Of a stretch of 34,235 bases of DNA, positions 1-10,500 are shown piece after piece. How positions within the stretch are numbered: the first letter of the stretch is position 1; the number at the start of each line of letters is the position of its first letter. The DNA is from Planctomycetaceae bacterium (lineage in GTDB: Bacteria > Planctomycetota > Planctomycetia > Planctomycetales > Planctomycetaceae), in contig PBOJ01000001.1 of NCBI GenBank assembly GCA_002724315.1, forward strand, positions 6,789 through 41,023, given 5' to 3'. A program made the position numbers and the translations under genes. The notes beneath the pieces were generated by a model that was not told where the DNA came from, did not search any database, and worked only from the letters and a program-made list of their open reading frames with translations.

Positions 1-2133
1 CCCGGATCGACTCGGTTGTTGTTCATCGACGAGGGGGGGAAACGCCTGTGTCGTACCGGTGATGATCCCGCCACCGGAAAATTTGACGTTCTCTACAAGG
101 CTGAGGGGATCCAGTACAGCTTCTGCACTCACCCGAAGTTCCTCGAAAACGGGCGGATTTATCTGGGGGGGGATCGGCCATCTAAGACGCCCAGTGGCAA
201 GGAGTGCACTGTTACGGAACTTACCCTGGACCCGGCCAAGGGGTTTGCCTTGGTCGAGGGGTCCAAGCGAATGATCATCACCTGGGATTCGAACGGTCAC
301 AACGGGGCCGCGCTGGGGTTCGGGCATGACGGAATGCTCTACATCACCTCCGGTGATGGCACTTCCGATTCCGACACCAATGTCACCGGCCAGCGAATGG
401 ATCTGCTGTTGGCCAAGGTTCTCAGGATCGACGTCGACAATCCGGATAAAGGAAAGACGTATTCTGTTCCGAGAGACAACCCGTTCATCGGGACAAAGGG
501 TGTGCGCCCCGAGACGTGGGCTTTCGGGTTACGCAATCCGTGGCGGCTTTCGGTGGATCCTCTGACCGGTGACATCTGGGTCGGCAACAACGGCCAGGAC
601 CTCTGGGAACAGATCTACCGGGTCAAGAAGGGTGACAATTATGGGTGGAGTGTCTACGAAGGGTCACACGCCTTTTATCTGCAGCGAAAGCTGGGCCCGG
701 CCCCTCACGTGAAGCCGACGTTTGAACACCCGCATTCAGAAGCCCGATCGATGACCGGCGGTGTGGTGTACACCGCGAAGGCCTTTCCGGAGCTTCACGG
801 GGCTTATATCTACGGTGACCACTCGACCGGAAAAATCTGGGCGGGAAAGATGGACGGCGACAAGGTGGCGTGGCACAGGGAGATTGCTGACACGGCGCTA
901 CAGATTGTCGGGTTTGGTCATGACGCGGCCGGGAACATGCTGGTCGTTGACTATCGCAGTCCGGCCACGTTCTATGCTCTGAAACGGTCTCAGCCGGTTC
1001 CGGCGTCCGCGCCGAAATTTCCCCGGCGATTGAGCCAGACGGGTCTCTTCGAGTCGGTGCGAGGGCACAAGACTCACTCTTCGCTGATTCCTTACAGCGT
1101 CAATGCTCCGTTGTGGTCCGACGGGGCTCGCAAAGAGCGATTCGTGGCGATGGCCGTCTCCACCGACGAGAAAGGAAAAAAGACCGTCGCGAAGATCGGA
1201 ACCGGAAATGCGACCAGGGGTTGGTCATTCCCCGACGGAACGGTGCTGGTCAAGTCATTTGGCTTGAGGGTGGCGGGGAAGAATGACCCGGAAGACCGTT
1301 GGGTCGAAACCAGGTTGATGTACCGGGAACAAGGCGAGTGGGTCGGGTATTCCTACGAATGGAATGATGAGCAGACCGACGCGATGCTGGTCGATGCCCA
1401 CGGGCGCGACCGGGAGTTTGTGGTGACCAAGCCTGACGGGTCATCCGGCCGCCAGGTCTGGCATTACCCGTCGCGAGCGGAGTGCATGGTCTGCCACAGC
1501 CGTGCTGCGGAATACGTGCTCGGCCTGACCACCGTGCAGATCAATCGGGATCACGTTCATGGTGGGGTGGCGGTCAATCAACTCAGCGTGTTGTCCGAGT
1601 TGGGACTCGCTCAATTGAGTCCCGCTGACGAACTGCGGGCACGTTTCAAGAAACGGCTCGAGGAGGACGGGGTGGACGCCAAGAAGGCTAAACAGGAGTT
1701 GTCCAAGTACAAGCCGCAATTGCCGCCTGGACAGATGTTCGCCGGACGGATTGTCTCGAAGCCTGCATTGGTGGATCCGTATGGTGAGGGGAACCTGGAG
1801 ATGCGGGTGAGATCCTATCTCCATGCCAACTGCGCCCAGTGCCACGTTGCCGCAGGTGGTGGAAATGCGCAGATGGAACTGAATTTTTCGACGCCCATTG
1901 CCAAAGCCAAACTGGTCGATGCGGTGCCGGTGCACGACACGTTCAAGATCAAGGACGCGAGGCTGGTTGTTCCGGGTCATCCGGAACGGTCGGTTTTGCT
2001 CAAGCGGCTGGCGATGCGAGGCCGTGGGCAGATGCCGCAGTTGGCGACAACGTTTCCCGATTCCCGGGCGGTCGCGTTGTTTCGAGAGTGGATCAAGAGC
2101 CTGCCGCCAGTTGAAGGCGGTAAGCCCCGGTAG
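1..2133 (+). CDS. PQQ-dependent sugar dehydrogenase fused to diheme cytochrome c region (5' truncated)
   Basis: The reading frame is open to the left edge, so the true start and any signal peptide lie outside the window. The first half (about bases 1-1000) has the six-bladed propeller pattern of the glucose/sorbosone dehydrogenase family, including the stretch GLRNPWRLSVDP and the GDNYGW motif. The second half resembles the HNE_0200/SO2930-type diheme cytochrome family, with the segment NAPLWSDGA followed by two heme-binding CxxCH motifs, CMVCH at 1483-1497 and CAQCH at 1831-1845, and a downstream QMP that could supply a Met ligand. The family is thought to oxidise sugars or alcohols in the periplasm and pass electrons to its own heme region; the substrate here is unknown. 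The gene converges on the next one with 19 bases between stops. I am confident of the domains, not of the substrate. Confidence 0.9.
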   Translation, partial: PGSTRLLFIDEGGKRLCRTGDDPATGKFDVLYKAEGIQYSFCTHPKFLENGRIYLGGDRPSKTPSGKECTVTELTLDPAKGFALVEGSKRMIITWDSNGHNGAALGFGHDGMLYITSGDGTSDSDTNVTGQRMDLLLAKVLRIDVDNPDKGKTYSVPRDNPFIGTKGVRPETWAFGLRNPWRLSVDPLTGDIWVGNNGQDLWEQIYRVKKGDNYGWSVYEGSHAFYLQRKLGPAPHVKPTFEHPHSEARSMTGGVVYTAKAFPELHGAYIYGDHSTGKIWAGKMDGDKVAWHREIADTALQIVGFGHDAAGNMLVVDYRSPATFYALKRSQPVPASAPKFPRRLSQTGLFESVRGHKTHSSLIPYSVNAPLWSDGARKERFVAMAVSTDEKGKKTVAKIGTGNATRGWSFPDGTVLVKSFGLRVAGKNDPEDRWVETRLMYREQGEWVGYSYEWNDEQTDAMLVDAHGRDREFVVTKPDGSSGRQVWHYPSRAECMVCHSRAAEYVLGLTTVQINRDHVHGGVAVNQLSVLSELGLAQLSPADELRARFKKRLEEDGVDAKKAKQELSKYKPQLPPGQMFAGRIVSKPALVDPYGEGNLEMRVRSYLHANCAQCHVAAGGGNAQMELNFSTPIAKAKLVDAVPVHDTFKIKDARLVVPGHPERSVLLKRLAMRGRGQMPQLATTFPDSRAVALFREWIKSLPPVEGGKPR

Positions 2134-2152
2134 ATCATTCGAGTTCCGAGGG

Positions 2153-5100
2153 TTAGGGGCGGCTCGTGGCAGCCGGGCCCAGGCAGAACACTCGACCGTC
2201 GATCGTCGAGAGATAGAGTCGTCCGCGGGCAGCAGCCAGGCCATCCCATGTTGGCAGGGCGTCCAGCGGCATGCGGGCAAGAGTCTTGCCGTCGGTGGCC
2301 GACACGGCCAGCAGGACACCACCCTCGGCGCCCTTCAGGGCGGCGTCCTGTCGAGCGAGTGTCTGTTGGACCTTCTTGGCACCCCCAACCAAAAGGCGGA
2401 AGGATTTCTCCTCGTCCACCAGGTCAGGAGGTCCGGCAACAAACAGCGTCGAGCCGGCCTTGGTCATGGCCCTGGCAATCAGGGGGATGTCGGAAGTCCA
2501 GCGAGGCTTGACGAAAGAGTTGGCTCGCGGTTGACCCGGGCGGCCGACGAACTTGAGTGCCAGTCCGCGTCTCGACTTGACGGTGGTAACTCCCGAAAGG
2601 CGTCCGTCGTGACCGCCTTGTGTTTTGTCTCGGGCTTTGCCGTCGTCAAAATCGTAGTCCAGGACCAGTTTTGCAGCGGAAACCTGTGTTTTCGACGGGT
2701 CCGCATGGTGGGTGGCGATTTCCTCAGAGGTGACGCTCCCGAAGTAGAGTCGGACATCATCGACTTGGCCGGTCAGGGAGTAAGGGGACTGGTACGCTCC
2801 GACCGCGCCTTGATCGTCTCCACCGATTTCCATGGACTGGACCGGGTCGGCTGTCAGGAGCCCCTTGGTCTTGGCTGTGGCTTCGGGTTTGCCGTCCAGG
2901 AAAAGGGTCATGGTCCCATCGGCGGCGAGGCGGCCTGCCAGGTGGACCCACCGACGTGTGATGTCGGCCTTGCCGATGGCAAGGCTCAGTGTTCCTTCGT
3001 TGCGGACCAGGAAACGTGGTTTTCCGGACACCACAATCAGTGCGAAACCGGCGGCAGGGCCTCCGCGAGCCACCACGACTCCAGATTTCCGGTTGGACCG
3101 CACCCATGCCTCGATCGTCAATTCCTTGCCCTTGGGGTTGAGTGCCGGGGTCTTCGGGACATGCACCATGGAGGTGCGGCCACGGCGGGCGTTTGTTTTG
3201 GCCGTCTTTTCATCAACGGCGGACCGGGCCTGTTCTGGTGGTTCAGAAGGGGCTGCAAACAACTGATGCTCGATCGTCGTCGTCCAGCGGTAGTACTGGG
3301 GTTTGCGGCCAAATCCGTAAATTGTTTCACCGTCTGCAACCAGCAGGCGGCCCGATGGGGTGAATTTGCCGGCCTGCGCGTAACCGGCGTGTCCCCCTGC
3401 AAAACTGCGACCGAAGACCCAGTAGGCCCGATGGAAATAGGTGCCGTCGAGGAAACCCATCGGGGCAAACAGGTGTGCGGACTTTCCTTTCTGGACGGAG
3501 CCCTGGACGGATGGGTTTCCCGAATGGGGACCCATGGCCAGTCGTTCTCCGTCAAAAGAGAATTCCTGGCTTCGCATGAAGACCCCGTGGTCCGAGCACG
3601 AAAGGATGTCTGGCAAACCGACCGGCATCTGGAGAGTCTGGAGGGTCGTTTGAAGATTGTTCCCTGTCCGGGGATCCCGGTCGTCCATCAGGGTCTCGGA
3701 CAACTTGTATCCGGTGCGGGCATCAAGCCGCAGCATCCTCAGGCCACCGTCAACGAAGGTGGAACGTCCCGAAACGGCGTAGACCACTCCATCTCTCAAC
3801 AGAACGCTGCCGTGGACCGGCCAGGCGGATTCGAGTTGTTCGAATGCCATCATCCGCCGATCGGCCGGGGCCGCCTGGAAACTCCATCCCAATGCGCCGT
3901 CGGCGGCCCGCAGGCAGTGGATTTGACCGTCGGCGGAGCCGAAGAGGACGCGGGGGCCAGAGATGGTCGGAGGGGAGTCGATGCGGCCACCGACGGTGCG
4001 GGACCAGAGTCGTTTGCCAGTGTTGGCATCAATCGCGTGGAGTGTGTGTCGGTCGGTCTCCGCCACGAACAGGCGGCCGTCGGCAACGACGACACTGGTC
4101 AGCCGGCCAGTGAGTTGTGCTTGCCAGTTGGTTGTGAGTTGTGCGGAAACGGGGGACGGTGAAGTGCCACTGCGGCCGCGATCGTGGCGATAGGTGGGCC
4201 AGTCAGCAGCGTGTGGAGGTGGCGGATCGACCTTCTGCAGTTCGTCGAATGCTGGCCCTCGCCGCAGTCGTTGTTCATCGGAAAGTGGCTTGGGGGGACG
4301 ACGAGTAGCGGTCGCCGGAGCCAGGACGTTCAGGCCGTAGAGTTTTGCTTCCGGGTAACAGGCGCAGTTGTGCGGTGGGGCGTAGAGGAGGCCGTTGCAC
4401 GGCATGATGCCGTAGAGGCACCCTCCCCTGACCCAGTGGTGGATGTCCCACGCTTCGCGTTGAGGGTCGACGAACTCGATTCCGGTGCGCGATGGCAACA
4501 GGAAACGATCGGTCGCCTTGGAAATGTAGCAGCGGTGATGAAACCAGTAGGTCTGAACGTTCGGGGAGAAGGTCTTGATGATCTTGCCCGTCCGCGGATT
4601 TCGGCCTGTGAAGATGCCGGTGTCCTTGGTGCGGGTGGTGGGTGCGGACCAGACCAGGTCCTGCATGACCAGGAGATCCTCGGGAGACTGGTATCCGGAC
4701 TGGTCATGTGGGGCGGTCCAGAGCACCTTGCCGGTTTCCGCGTTCAGCGATCGCATCGTGCGGTCGCCTCCGGCAAAAAGCAGTACGTCGTCGTAAAGGA
4801 CAAGTTTCGGGCCAAAGTTGAAGTTGATTTTGACCTTGACCGGGCCCGGTGAAGACCATGTCTGGGTGCCCGTCTTGCGGTCCCTGGCAATGATGTGTTC
4901 CCCGTCGTGGAAATAGACGCGTTTCGGGCCGACCACCAATGTCAACGGCGCGATGCGGCTGGTGAGCTGCCACAGCTGTTTGCCCGTGGTTGCATCCCAG
5001 GCCACAACGCGCCGGGGTTTTCGGTTCCATTGGAAATCCTTGGCGACACGCCTTTGGTCACCGAGGTTCAATTCGACGTTGTACTTGACCAGGGCCGAGT

Positions 5101-6082
5101 CGCCGTCGTTGACCATGGCGAAGACGGTTCCGTCGTTGACAACGATTTCCTCGGTTCCAGCACTTCCCCTAAGATCGAACTGACGTTCCCCGGTTGCGGC
5201 ATCCAGGACGGACAGTGGGGCTTTGAGGCCGAGTGTGACATAGATGCGTTTGCCGTCTGTGACGAGTCGTCGAGCCAGTTGCGTGGGGCCGCTTTTGAGT
5301 GGCCAGAGGTGGCTGTGCCAGTTGGACAGCGGCTGTTTCCAGAGAATCGTTCCGTTGAAAGCGTCACGGGCGACGAGTTTCCAGTCGGGGGGGAGTTGGA
5401 TCGAGACACGTGACCCCTCGTCCATGATGTAGAACAGGCGCCCTCCCCCGGAGACCATGGCACTGAGGCTGGCCATGCGGTCGTGGTGCCGCGACCAGCG
5501 AGGACTCCCAACCCACTGCATGTGCCGTGGAGGGCCAACTTGAGAGTCGTGCGCTACGGCGTTGCCACTGGAATCGTGCAGGTAGTGCGTCCAGTCGTCG
5601 ATGTCTCGCGGTCGGGGCTTCTGGTGCCGTGTCCACCCTTTTGGACCGCGGGTCATGAGTACCCCCTGCGGAGCGAGGACTCTGAGCATTTCGTTGCGAG
5701 CAATGCCCTGGGCCTCATCAACGATCAGCAGGTTGACCAGCCCATCGATCAGCGGAAGTTCCTCCCCGGCGAGTCGGCTGGCCGTGACCTGGCCGTAGAC
5801 TCCTTCGGCCAGAAGCATTTTGCGGGCCGAGTCGATGTGGTGTGCGTTCCGGTCGAGGCCGTGAACCTGGTAACGGGAGTTGATTCGCAGAGATCGCGTC
5901 AGCTCTCCTTCGCCACAGCCCAGGTGGACGACCAGGCCGCCTCGGACCTGGGATTGTTCAATCAAAGGCCCGGCTTCATCGGGGGAGGCGGCGTGGGACA
6001 GCGTCGTGGAGGCCCATGCAAGGATGCAGCCGGCCAGGAGGGTGTGTGTGAGCCGCTGGAGGGGCTGTGCAAATGTCGTCAT
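2153..6082 (-). CDS. Secreted methyltransferase-like / PQQ beta-propeller / LamG fusion protein
   Basis: This is a 1309-residue protein. Residues 1-32 form a Sec signal peptide ending near SHAAS. Residues about 45-150 look like a class I SAM-methyltransferase Rossmann domain: VVHLGCGEGE holds the glycine-rich motif I (GCGEG at 55-59), an acidic LDRN follows at 76-79, and RVLAPQGVL matches the usual post-motif strand. Residues about 165-530 and 625-950 contain PQQ-like propeller repeats (ATGKQLW, AETGKVLW and NTGKRLW blade ends). A LamG/concanavalin domain lies at about 975-1130 (LTIEAWV, HLAGRL, VDDVRLY), and another propeller-like strand pair (LLAVSATDGK) closes the C-terminus. It is the third gene of cassette A, 37 bases after the DUF1501 gene, with only a weak AGG before the ATG. 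An exported methyltransferase fold is unexpected, so the domain may bind another ligand or be structural. A BamB-like annotation by propeller similarity would say little about its role. Confidence 0.85.
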   Translation of the reverse strand: MTTFAQPLQRLTHTLLAGCILAWASTTLSHAASPDEAGPLIEQSQVRGGLVVHLGCGEGELTRSLRINSRYQVHGLDRNAHHIDSARKMLLAEGVYGQVTASRLAGEELPLIDGLVNLLIVDEAQGIARNEMLRVLAPQGVLMTRGPKGWTRHQKPRPRDIDDWTHYLHDSSGNAVAHDSQVGPPRHMQWVGSPRWSRHHDRMASLSAMVSGGGRLFYIMDEGSRVSIQLPPDWKLVARDAFNGTILWKQPLSNWHSHLWPLKSGPTQLARRLVTDGKRIYVTLGLKAPLSVLDAATGERQFDLRGSAGTEEIVVNDGTVFAMVNDGDSALVKYNVELNLGDQRRVAKDFQWNRKPRRVVAWDATTGKQLWQLTSRIAPLTLVVGPKRVYFHDGEHIIARDRKTGTQTWSSPGPVKVKINFNFGPKLVLYDDVLLFAGGDRTMRSLNAETGKVLWTAPHDQSGYQSPEDLLVMQDLVWSAPTTRTKDTGIFTGRNPRTGKIIKTFSPNVQTYWFHHRCYISKATDRFLLPSRTGIEFVDPQREAWDIHHWVRGGCLYGIMPCNGLLYAPPHNCACYPEAKLYGLNVLAPATATRRPPKPLSDEQRLRRGPAFDELQKVDPPPPHAADWPTYRHDRGRSGTSPSPVSAQLTTNWQAQLTGRLTSVVVADGRLFVAETDRHTLHAIDANTGKRLWSRTVGGRIDSPPTISGPRVLFGSADGQIHCLRAADGALGWSFQAAPADRRMMAFEQLESAWPVHGSVLLRDGVVYAVSGRSTFVDGGLRMLRLDARTGYKLSETLMDDRDPRTGNNLQTTLQTLQMPVGLPDILSCSDHGVFMRSQEFSFDGERLAMGPHSGNPSVQGSVQKGKSAHLFAPMGFLDGTYFHRAYWVFGRSFAGGHAGYAQAGKFTPSGRLLVADGETIYGFGRKPQYYRWTTTIEHQLFAAPSEPPEQARSAVDEKTAKTNARRGRTSMVHVPKTPALNPKGKELTIEAWVRSNRKSGVVVARGGPAAGFALIVVSGKPRFLVRNEGTLSLAIGKADITRRWVHLAGRLAADGTMTLFLDGKPEATAKTKGLLTADPVQSMEIGGDDQGAVGAYQSPYSLTGQVDDVRLYFGSVTSEEIATHHADPSKTQVSAAKLVLDYDFDDGKARDKTQGGHDGRLSGVTTVKSRRGLALKFVGRPGQPRANSFVKPRWTSDIPLIARAMTKAGSTLFVAGPPDLVDEEKSFRLLVGGAKKVQQTLARQDAALKGAEGGVLLAVSATDGKTLARMPLDALPTWDGLAAARGRLYLSTIDGRVFCLGPAATSRP

Positions 6083-6119
6083 GGTATGCCTGTTCCGTGC
6101 GGATCCTGGTCCGGCGTGA

Positions 6120-7538
6120 TCACGCGAAAACGCCGGTGTGCACCTCGCCGTGGACGTTTGTCAAGCGGCGTTGAATGCCGTTGTGGTAATACGTCAGGTC
6201 GGTGTGATTGACTCCGAGGAGGTGCAGCAGCGTGGCGTGGAAGTCGTGCCAGGGCATTGGATTCTCGGCCGCCTTCCAACCGACATCGTCTGTGCTCCCA
6301 TAGGAGGCGCCTCGGCGGACACCACCACCTGCCAGCCAGCCCGAGAACCCATAGCGGTTGTGGTCGCGGCCCGGGCCGACGGCGTTGGCGGCCGATTGTG
6401 CAAACGGCGTGCGTCCGAATTCGGTGGTGAACAGTACCAGCGTGTCGTCGAGCATCCCTCGCTGACGAAGATCCCTGAGCAGGGCCGCGACCGGTCGATC
6501 GATGCGGGAGGCCTCGAAGCCGTGGTTCTGCCGCACACTCTCGTGGGCGTCCCAACTGGCTCGAGGGCTTCCGGCGATCGGCCCACCGGAATAAATCTGC
6601 ACGAAGCGAACGCCCTGCTCTAGCAGTCGTCGGCCCAAAAGACACCGGCGGCCGCAATCGGCGGTCATCTTGTTGTTCAGGCCGTACATGTCCTGAATGT
6701 GGCGAGGTTCGCCGGTGAGATCGCTGACTTCTGGGACCGAGGCTTGCATGCGGGCTGCCAGTTCATAGCTGCGGATACGGGCGTCGACCAATCCGTCGGC
6801 AGGGGACGTCGTGCGTTGGCGATTGAGCGTGGAGAGGAATTGCTGGACCGCAGCGTCGGCTCCGCGGGGCTGTTTGGTCGGGGGGAAAAGGTCGCGGACC
6901 GGCTGTGTTCCACCTCGAAATACGATTCCCTGGTGCTGGGCCGGCAGGAATCCGTTGCTCCAGTTGCTGGCACCACCGTTGGGTCCGCCACGGCCATCGG
7001 GGAGGACGACGAATGTGGGCAGGGATTGTGATTCGTTTCCCAGGCCGTAGGAAATCCAGCTACCGGTTGAAGGGAAGCCGTTGGCACCGAACCCACTGTT
7101 CAGCAGGAAAAGAGCGGGCGTGTGATTTGCGGAATCGGAGACGAGTGACCGCAACAGCGTTATTTCGTCGGCCATTTCGGCAATGTGCGGGAACATGTCC
7201 GAAATCCACAGCCCGCTTTCACCTCGTTGCTTGAATGCCCAGTCGCTTCGTCGCAACAGGCCGACACGTCCGAAGAAGATGTCCGGGGTCTCGTCGGTCT
7301 TCAGAGACTGACCGTGATGGCGGTCGAGTTCAGGTTTGTGATCGAACGAGTCGACGTGGCTCATGCCACCGATGAGGGAAATCTGTATGGCCCGGCGCGC
7401 TCGCGGGGCAAAACCGGGGTTCGGAGAATCGCCCCGCGATTCGGATTGCAGCAGGTGTGTTAGCGCGGTCGCGACCAGTCCCTGGCTGCTCCAGTTCAAC
7501 AGGCGTCGTCGGTCGAAAGTGTCTGAAACTTTTGTCAC
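6120..7538 (-). CDS. DUF1501 domain protein, Tat-exported (cassette A)
   Basis: This 472-residue protein belongs to DUF1501, a family with the alkaline phosphatase/sulfatase fold that is abundant in planctomycetes and has no firmly assigned reaction. The N-terminus has a twin-arginine signal (DRRRLLNW followed by a hydrophobic stretch), implying export of a folded, probably metal-loaded protein. Family motifs are GGMSHVDSFDHKP near residue 57, WDAHESVRQNHG, TEFGRTPF, GRDHNRYGF and a final HDFHATLLHLLG. The start is GTG, 4 bases after the stop of the upstream PSD1 gene, preceded only by a weak GAG; no in-frame ATG would keep the Tat signal. The next gene follows after 37 bases, so the three genes look like one operon. 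The domain call is secure; any substrate would be a guess. Confidence 0.9.
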   Translation of the reverse strand: MTKVSDTFDRRRLLNWSSQGLVATALTHLLQSESRGDSPNPGFAPRARRAIQISLIGGMSHVDSFDHKPELDRHHGQSLKTDETPDIFFGRVGLLRRSDWAFKQRGESGLWISDMFPHIAEMADEITLLRSLVSDSANHTPALFLLNSGFGANGFPSTGSWISYGLGNESQSLPTFVVLPDGRGGPNGGASNWSNGFLPAQHQGIVFRGGTQPVRDLFPPTKQPRGADAAVQQFLSTLNRQRTTSPADGLVDARIRSYELAARMQASVPEVSDLTGEPRHIQDMYGLNNKMTADCGRRCLLGRRLLEQGVRFVQIYSGGPIAGSPRASWDAHESVRQNHGFEASRIDRPVAALLRDLRQRGMLDDTLVLFTTEFGRTPFAQSAANAVGPGRDHNRYGFSGWLAGGGVRRGASYGSTDDVGWKAAENPMPWHDFHATLLHLLGVNHTDLTYYHNGIQRRLTNVHGEVHTGVFA

Positions 7539-7542
7539 GTCG

Positions 7543-10500
7543 TCACTCGATGATCACGAAGTCGTTGATGTTGAAGAGCCCGCGGCAGAGCGTCGCCAAG
7601 CCGTGTTGCTGGACCAGTGCGACCGACAATCGCTGTTCACGCGGGCTGGGGTCGCGTTGGATAGCCAGTTGCCACGCAAGAATGACCTGCCTGTTGACGT
7701 CGTCGGCGATCCGGCCGGTGATTCGTTCGGCCATCCTTTTGGCCATTCGCAGTACGAACGGGTTGTTCAGCAGGCTGAGCGCCTGGAGAGGCGTCGTGGT
7801 GATGTTCCGCGTGGGTGCTGAGGCTGAGGGGTCCGGGCAATCGAATGTGTCGAGGATTGCCGTTCGTCCTCCCCGCGGAGTGAACCGGTATACGGTGCGG
7901 CGGTGGACTGCTGGATCGTCGCGATCGCGTGCTGTGTAGTAGACGGTTCCGTTGTTGGGTGTGATCGACACGTCCTCGAAACCCGGTCCTCCTCGCTTGA
8001 GGTTGAGTTGGCCCGAGACAGACAACATGGCGTCTCGGACAACTTCGGCTTCAACCCGTCGTGGAGACATGCGCCAGAGCAGGCGGTTGCCGGCGTCCTT
8101 GGCCAGGCTGGTACGGTTGGGGCGTGACCCCTGGCGATAGGTGGAGGACAGGACGATGCGGCGGTGCAGCGCCTTCAGGCGATAGCCGTCCTGGACGAAT
8201 CGGGAAACGAGCCAGTCGAGCAGTTGTGGGTGACTGGGAAGGCCACCGTTGAAACCAAAGTCGCTCGGGGTGGCCACAAACCCTTGTCCGAAGTGATAGT
8301 GCCAGACCCGGTTGACGATTACGCGAACAAACAGGGCATTGTTGGAGGAAGTGATCCAATCCGCGAGCTTCTTCCTGCGGGTGGCGTCCGGAGCATTGGC
8401 GGCGAGTTGGAAATCGGCCGGAAGTCCCGGGACGGCACCGATCCCCCCCGGGGTGACAATCGGGCCGTAGTTGGTCACGCTTCCGCGAATGTGGACCTTC
8501 ATCTGCTGCGGTTGTCGTGGGGTGACGGTGTACACCTTACTGCGTGTCTTCTGGTCGAGGTTCTTCTGACGCACGAAGAGTGCGTCAAGTTGGTTTTTCA
8601 GTTTTCCGTGCGTCTTTTGCTCATCAGGACTCATGGCGGCCAGCAACTGCTTGAGAGGCACGAATGAACTTGGTTGGCCAGCTGCGGCGGCGACGGCCTG
8701 CGGCGACAGCAGCCTGTCGTAGAGGCGGGCCTCGAGAATGCGACCGCCCAGCATCTTGTTGCTCCCGGCTGGAGCGTGTCGCAGGCCAAAGACGACTTCG
8801 GCATTGCCGGCAGAAAATGTCGCGAACCCTGTCTTGTAAGGTTTCCCGTACGGCCGTCCGTTGCGATATCCGGTGATGGTGCCGTCGGCCCGGTAGGTGA
8901 TGGCGACGTGGACAGGGCGGCGGTTGGCCTCCGTTTCGGCAGTGCCCGCAAACGACTTTGTGCGAACGAAACCGTTGCTTCCTGCCATCCAGTGTCCCGC
9001 CTCACGTTCGCCAAAGACGATGGAGTCAAAGACCTGGCCGCCCGGTGTCTGGATACTGATGGCTCCACCTCCCCGTTGGCTGAGGTTGTCGAGCTGAATC
9101 CATGCCGTGAGAGTCTTTTCGGCAAGTGGGGCCTTGAGTCGTGCGGTTTGGACGAATGCGGACTTGCCGTTGAGCACCAGTGCGCCGTGGTCGAGCTTCG
9201 CTCCCCCGACCGGCCGGCCGTGAAGCGATCCAACGCTGTCGCGAAAGTCGCCGTCAAAAAGCCATTCGGCGAACGGTGAAGGGCGGTTGGCCGGGGCTTT
9301 TTTTGCGGGGGAGTCCTTTGGCTTCTTCAGGACGTGTTGCCGAGCCCGCTTCTCGATGTCACCCAGCTTGGCTGTCAGGTCGTTGATTTCGGCATTGACC
9401 TTCGCCAATTGTTCCGCGACAGCCGATTCGGTTACCTGGCGTTCTCCGTGGGCGACTCCGTCGAGAGCCGAAATGAACCGGTAGTATTCGGTGGTCGGGA
9501 TCGGGTCGAACTTGTGGTCGTGACATCTTGCGCAGTTGACGGTGAGGCCCAGAAAGGTTTGTCCGACGCTGGCGGCGAGTTCTTCGAGTTCGTCTTGTCT
9601 CGCCAGGAGCTTCATTCGCTTGCTGCCTCCGACCACGGTGTTGTGGACACCCGCGACCAGGAAGCCGGCCGAAGCGGCTCCTTCGCGGCCGGGGACCAGC
9701 AGGTCACCGGTTAACTGGAGCTTGGCGAAGCGGTTGTAGGGCATGTCGCGATTCAACGCGTCGATCACCCAGTCGCGATAGGGCCAAAACGTTCTGCGGG
9801 GATTGTTGCGTTCGAAACCATCACTTTCCCCGAAACGGACCACGTCGAGCCAGTGGCGGCCCCAGCGTTCGCCGTAGCCGGGTGATGCGAGCAGACGGTC
9901 GGCCATTTCGGCGTAGGCGCGTTCGCTGGGGTCGGCAACGAACGCGGCAACGACTTCCGGGGTCGGTGGGAGTCCCAAGAGATCGATGTGCAGTCGCCGG
10001 GCCAATTGACGGGGGGTGGCGGCAATGGTGGGTGTCAGGCCGTTGGATTTCAGGCGGGCGAGGATGAAACGGTCGAGATCGGTTCGAGACCAGTCGTCCC
10101 GGTTGTCGGCCGGGGGGCGTGGGTCTTTCAATGGTTGCAGAGACCACCAGTCGGTGCCGGCACGTGACGTGGTGGTGTAGGCGAATCGGTCAATCGGATC
10201 GGTGCCCCAGGTCGCACCCGAGATGATCCAGCGTTTCAGTAGTGATCGCTCCGTTGCAGTCAATGGATGCTTGGGGGGCATCTCGCCATCGACAACGCGC
10301 TTCCACGCGAGGCTGTCGTCAAGCTTTCCGCCGACAATTGCCGGGCCAGTGGCCCCACCACGTCGCGCACGCTGGCGACCGGAGAGGTCCAACGACCCCT
10401 TGGGCTTACTGCCGCTGTGACACTCGAGGCATTTGGTGGCGAGCAGTGGTGCGATGTGGCGGTCAAAGTTGACGGGGGGGGCTGCGGCAACGCCAGTTGG

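Noticed and set aside
1898..4162. Open frame of 754 codons on the forward strand
   Set aside because: It crosses from the dehydrogenase gene into the antisense of the methyltransferase-like fusion. It has no domain text and is explained by codon structure in GC-rich DNA.
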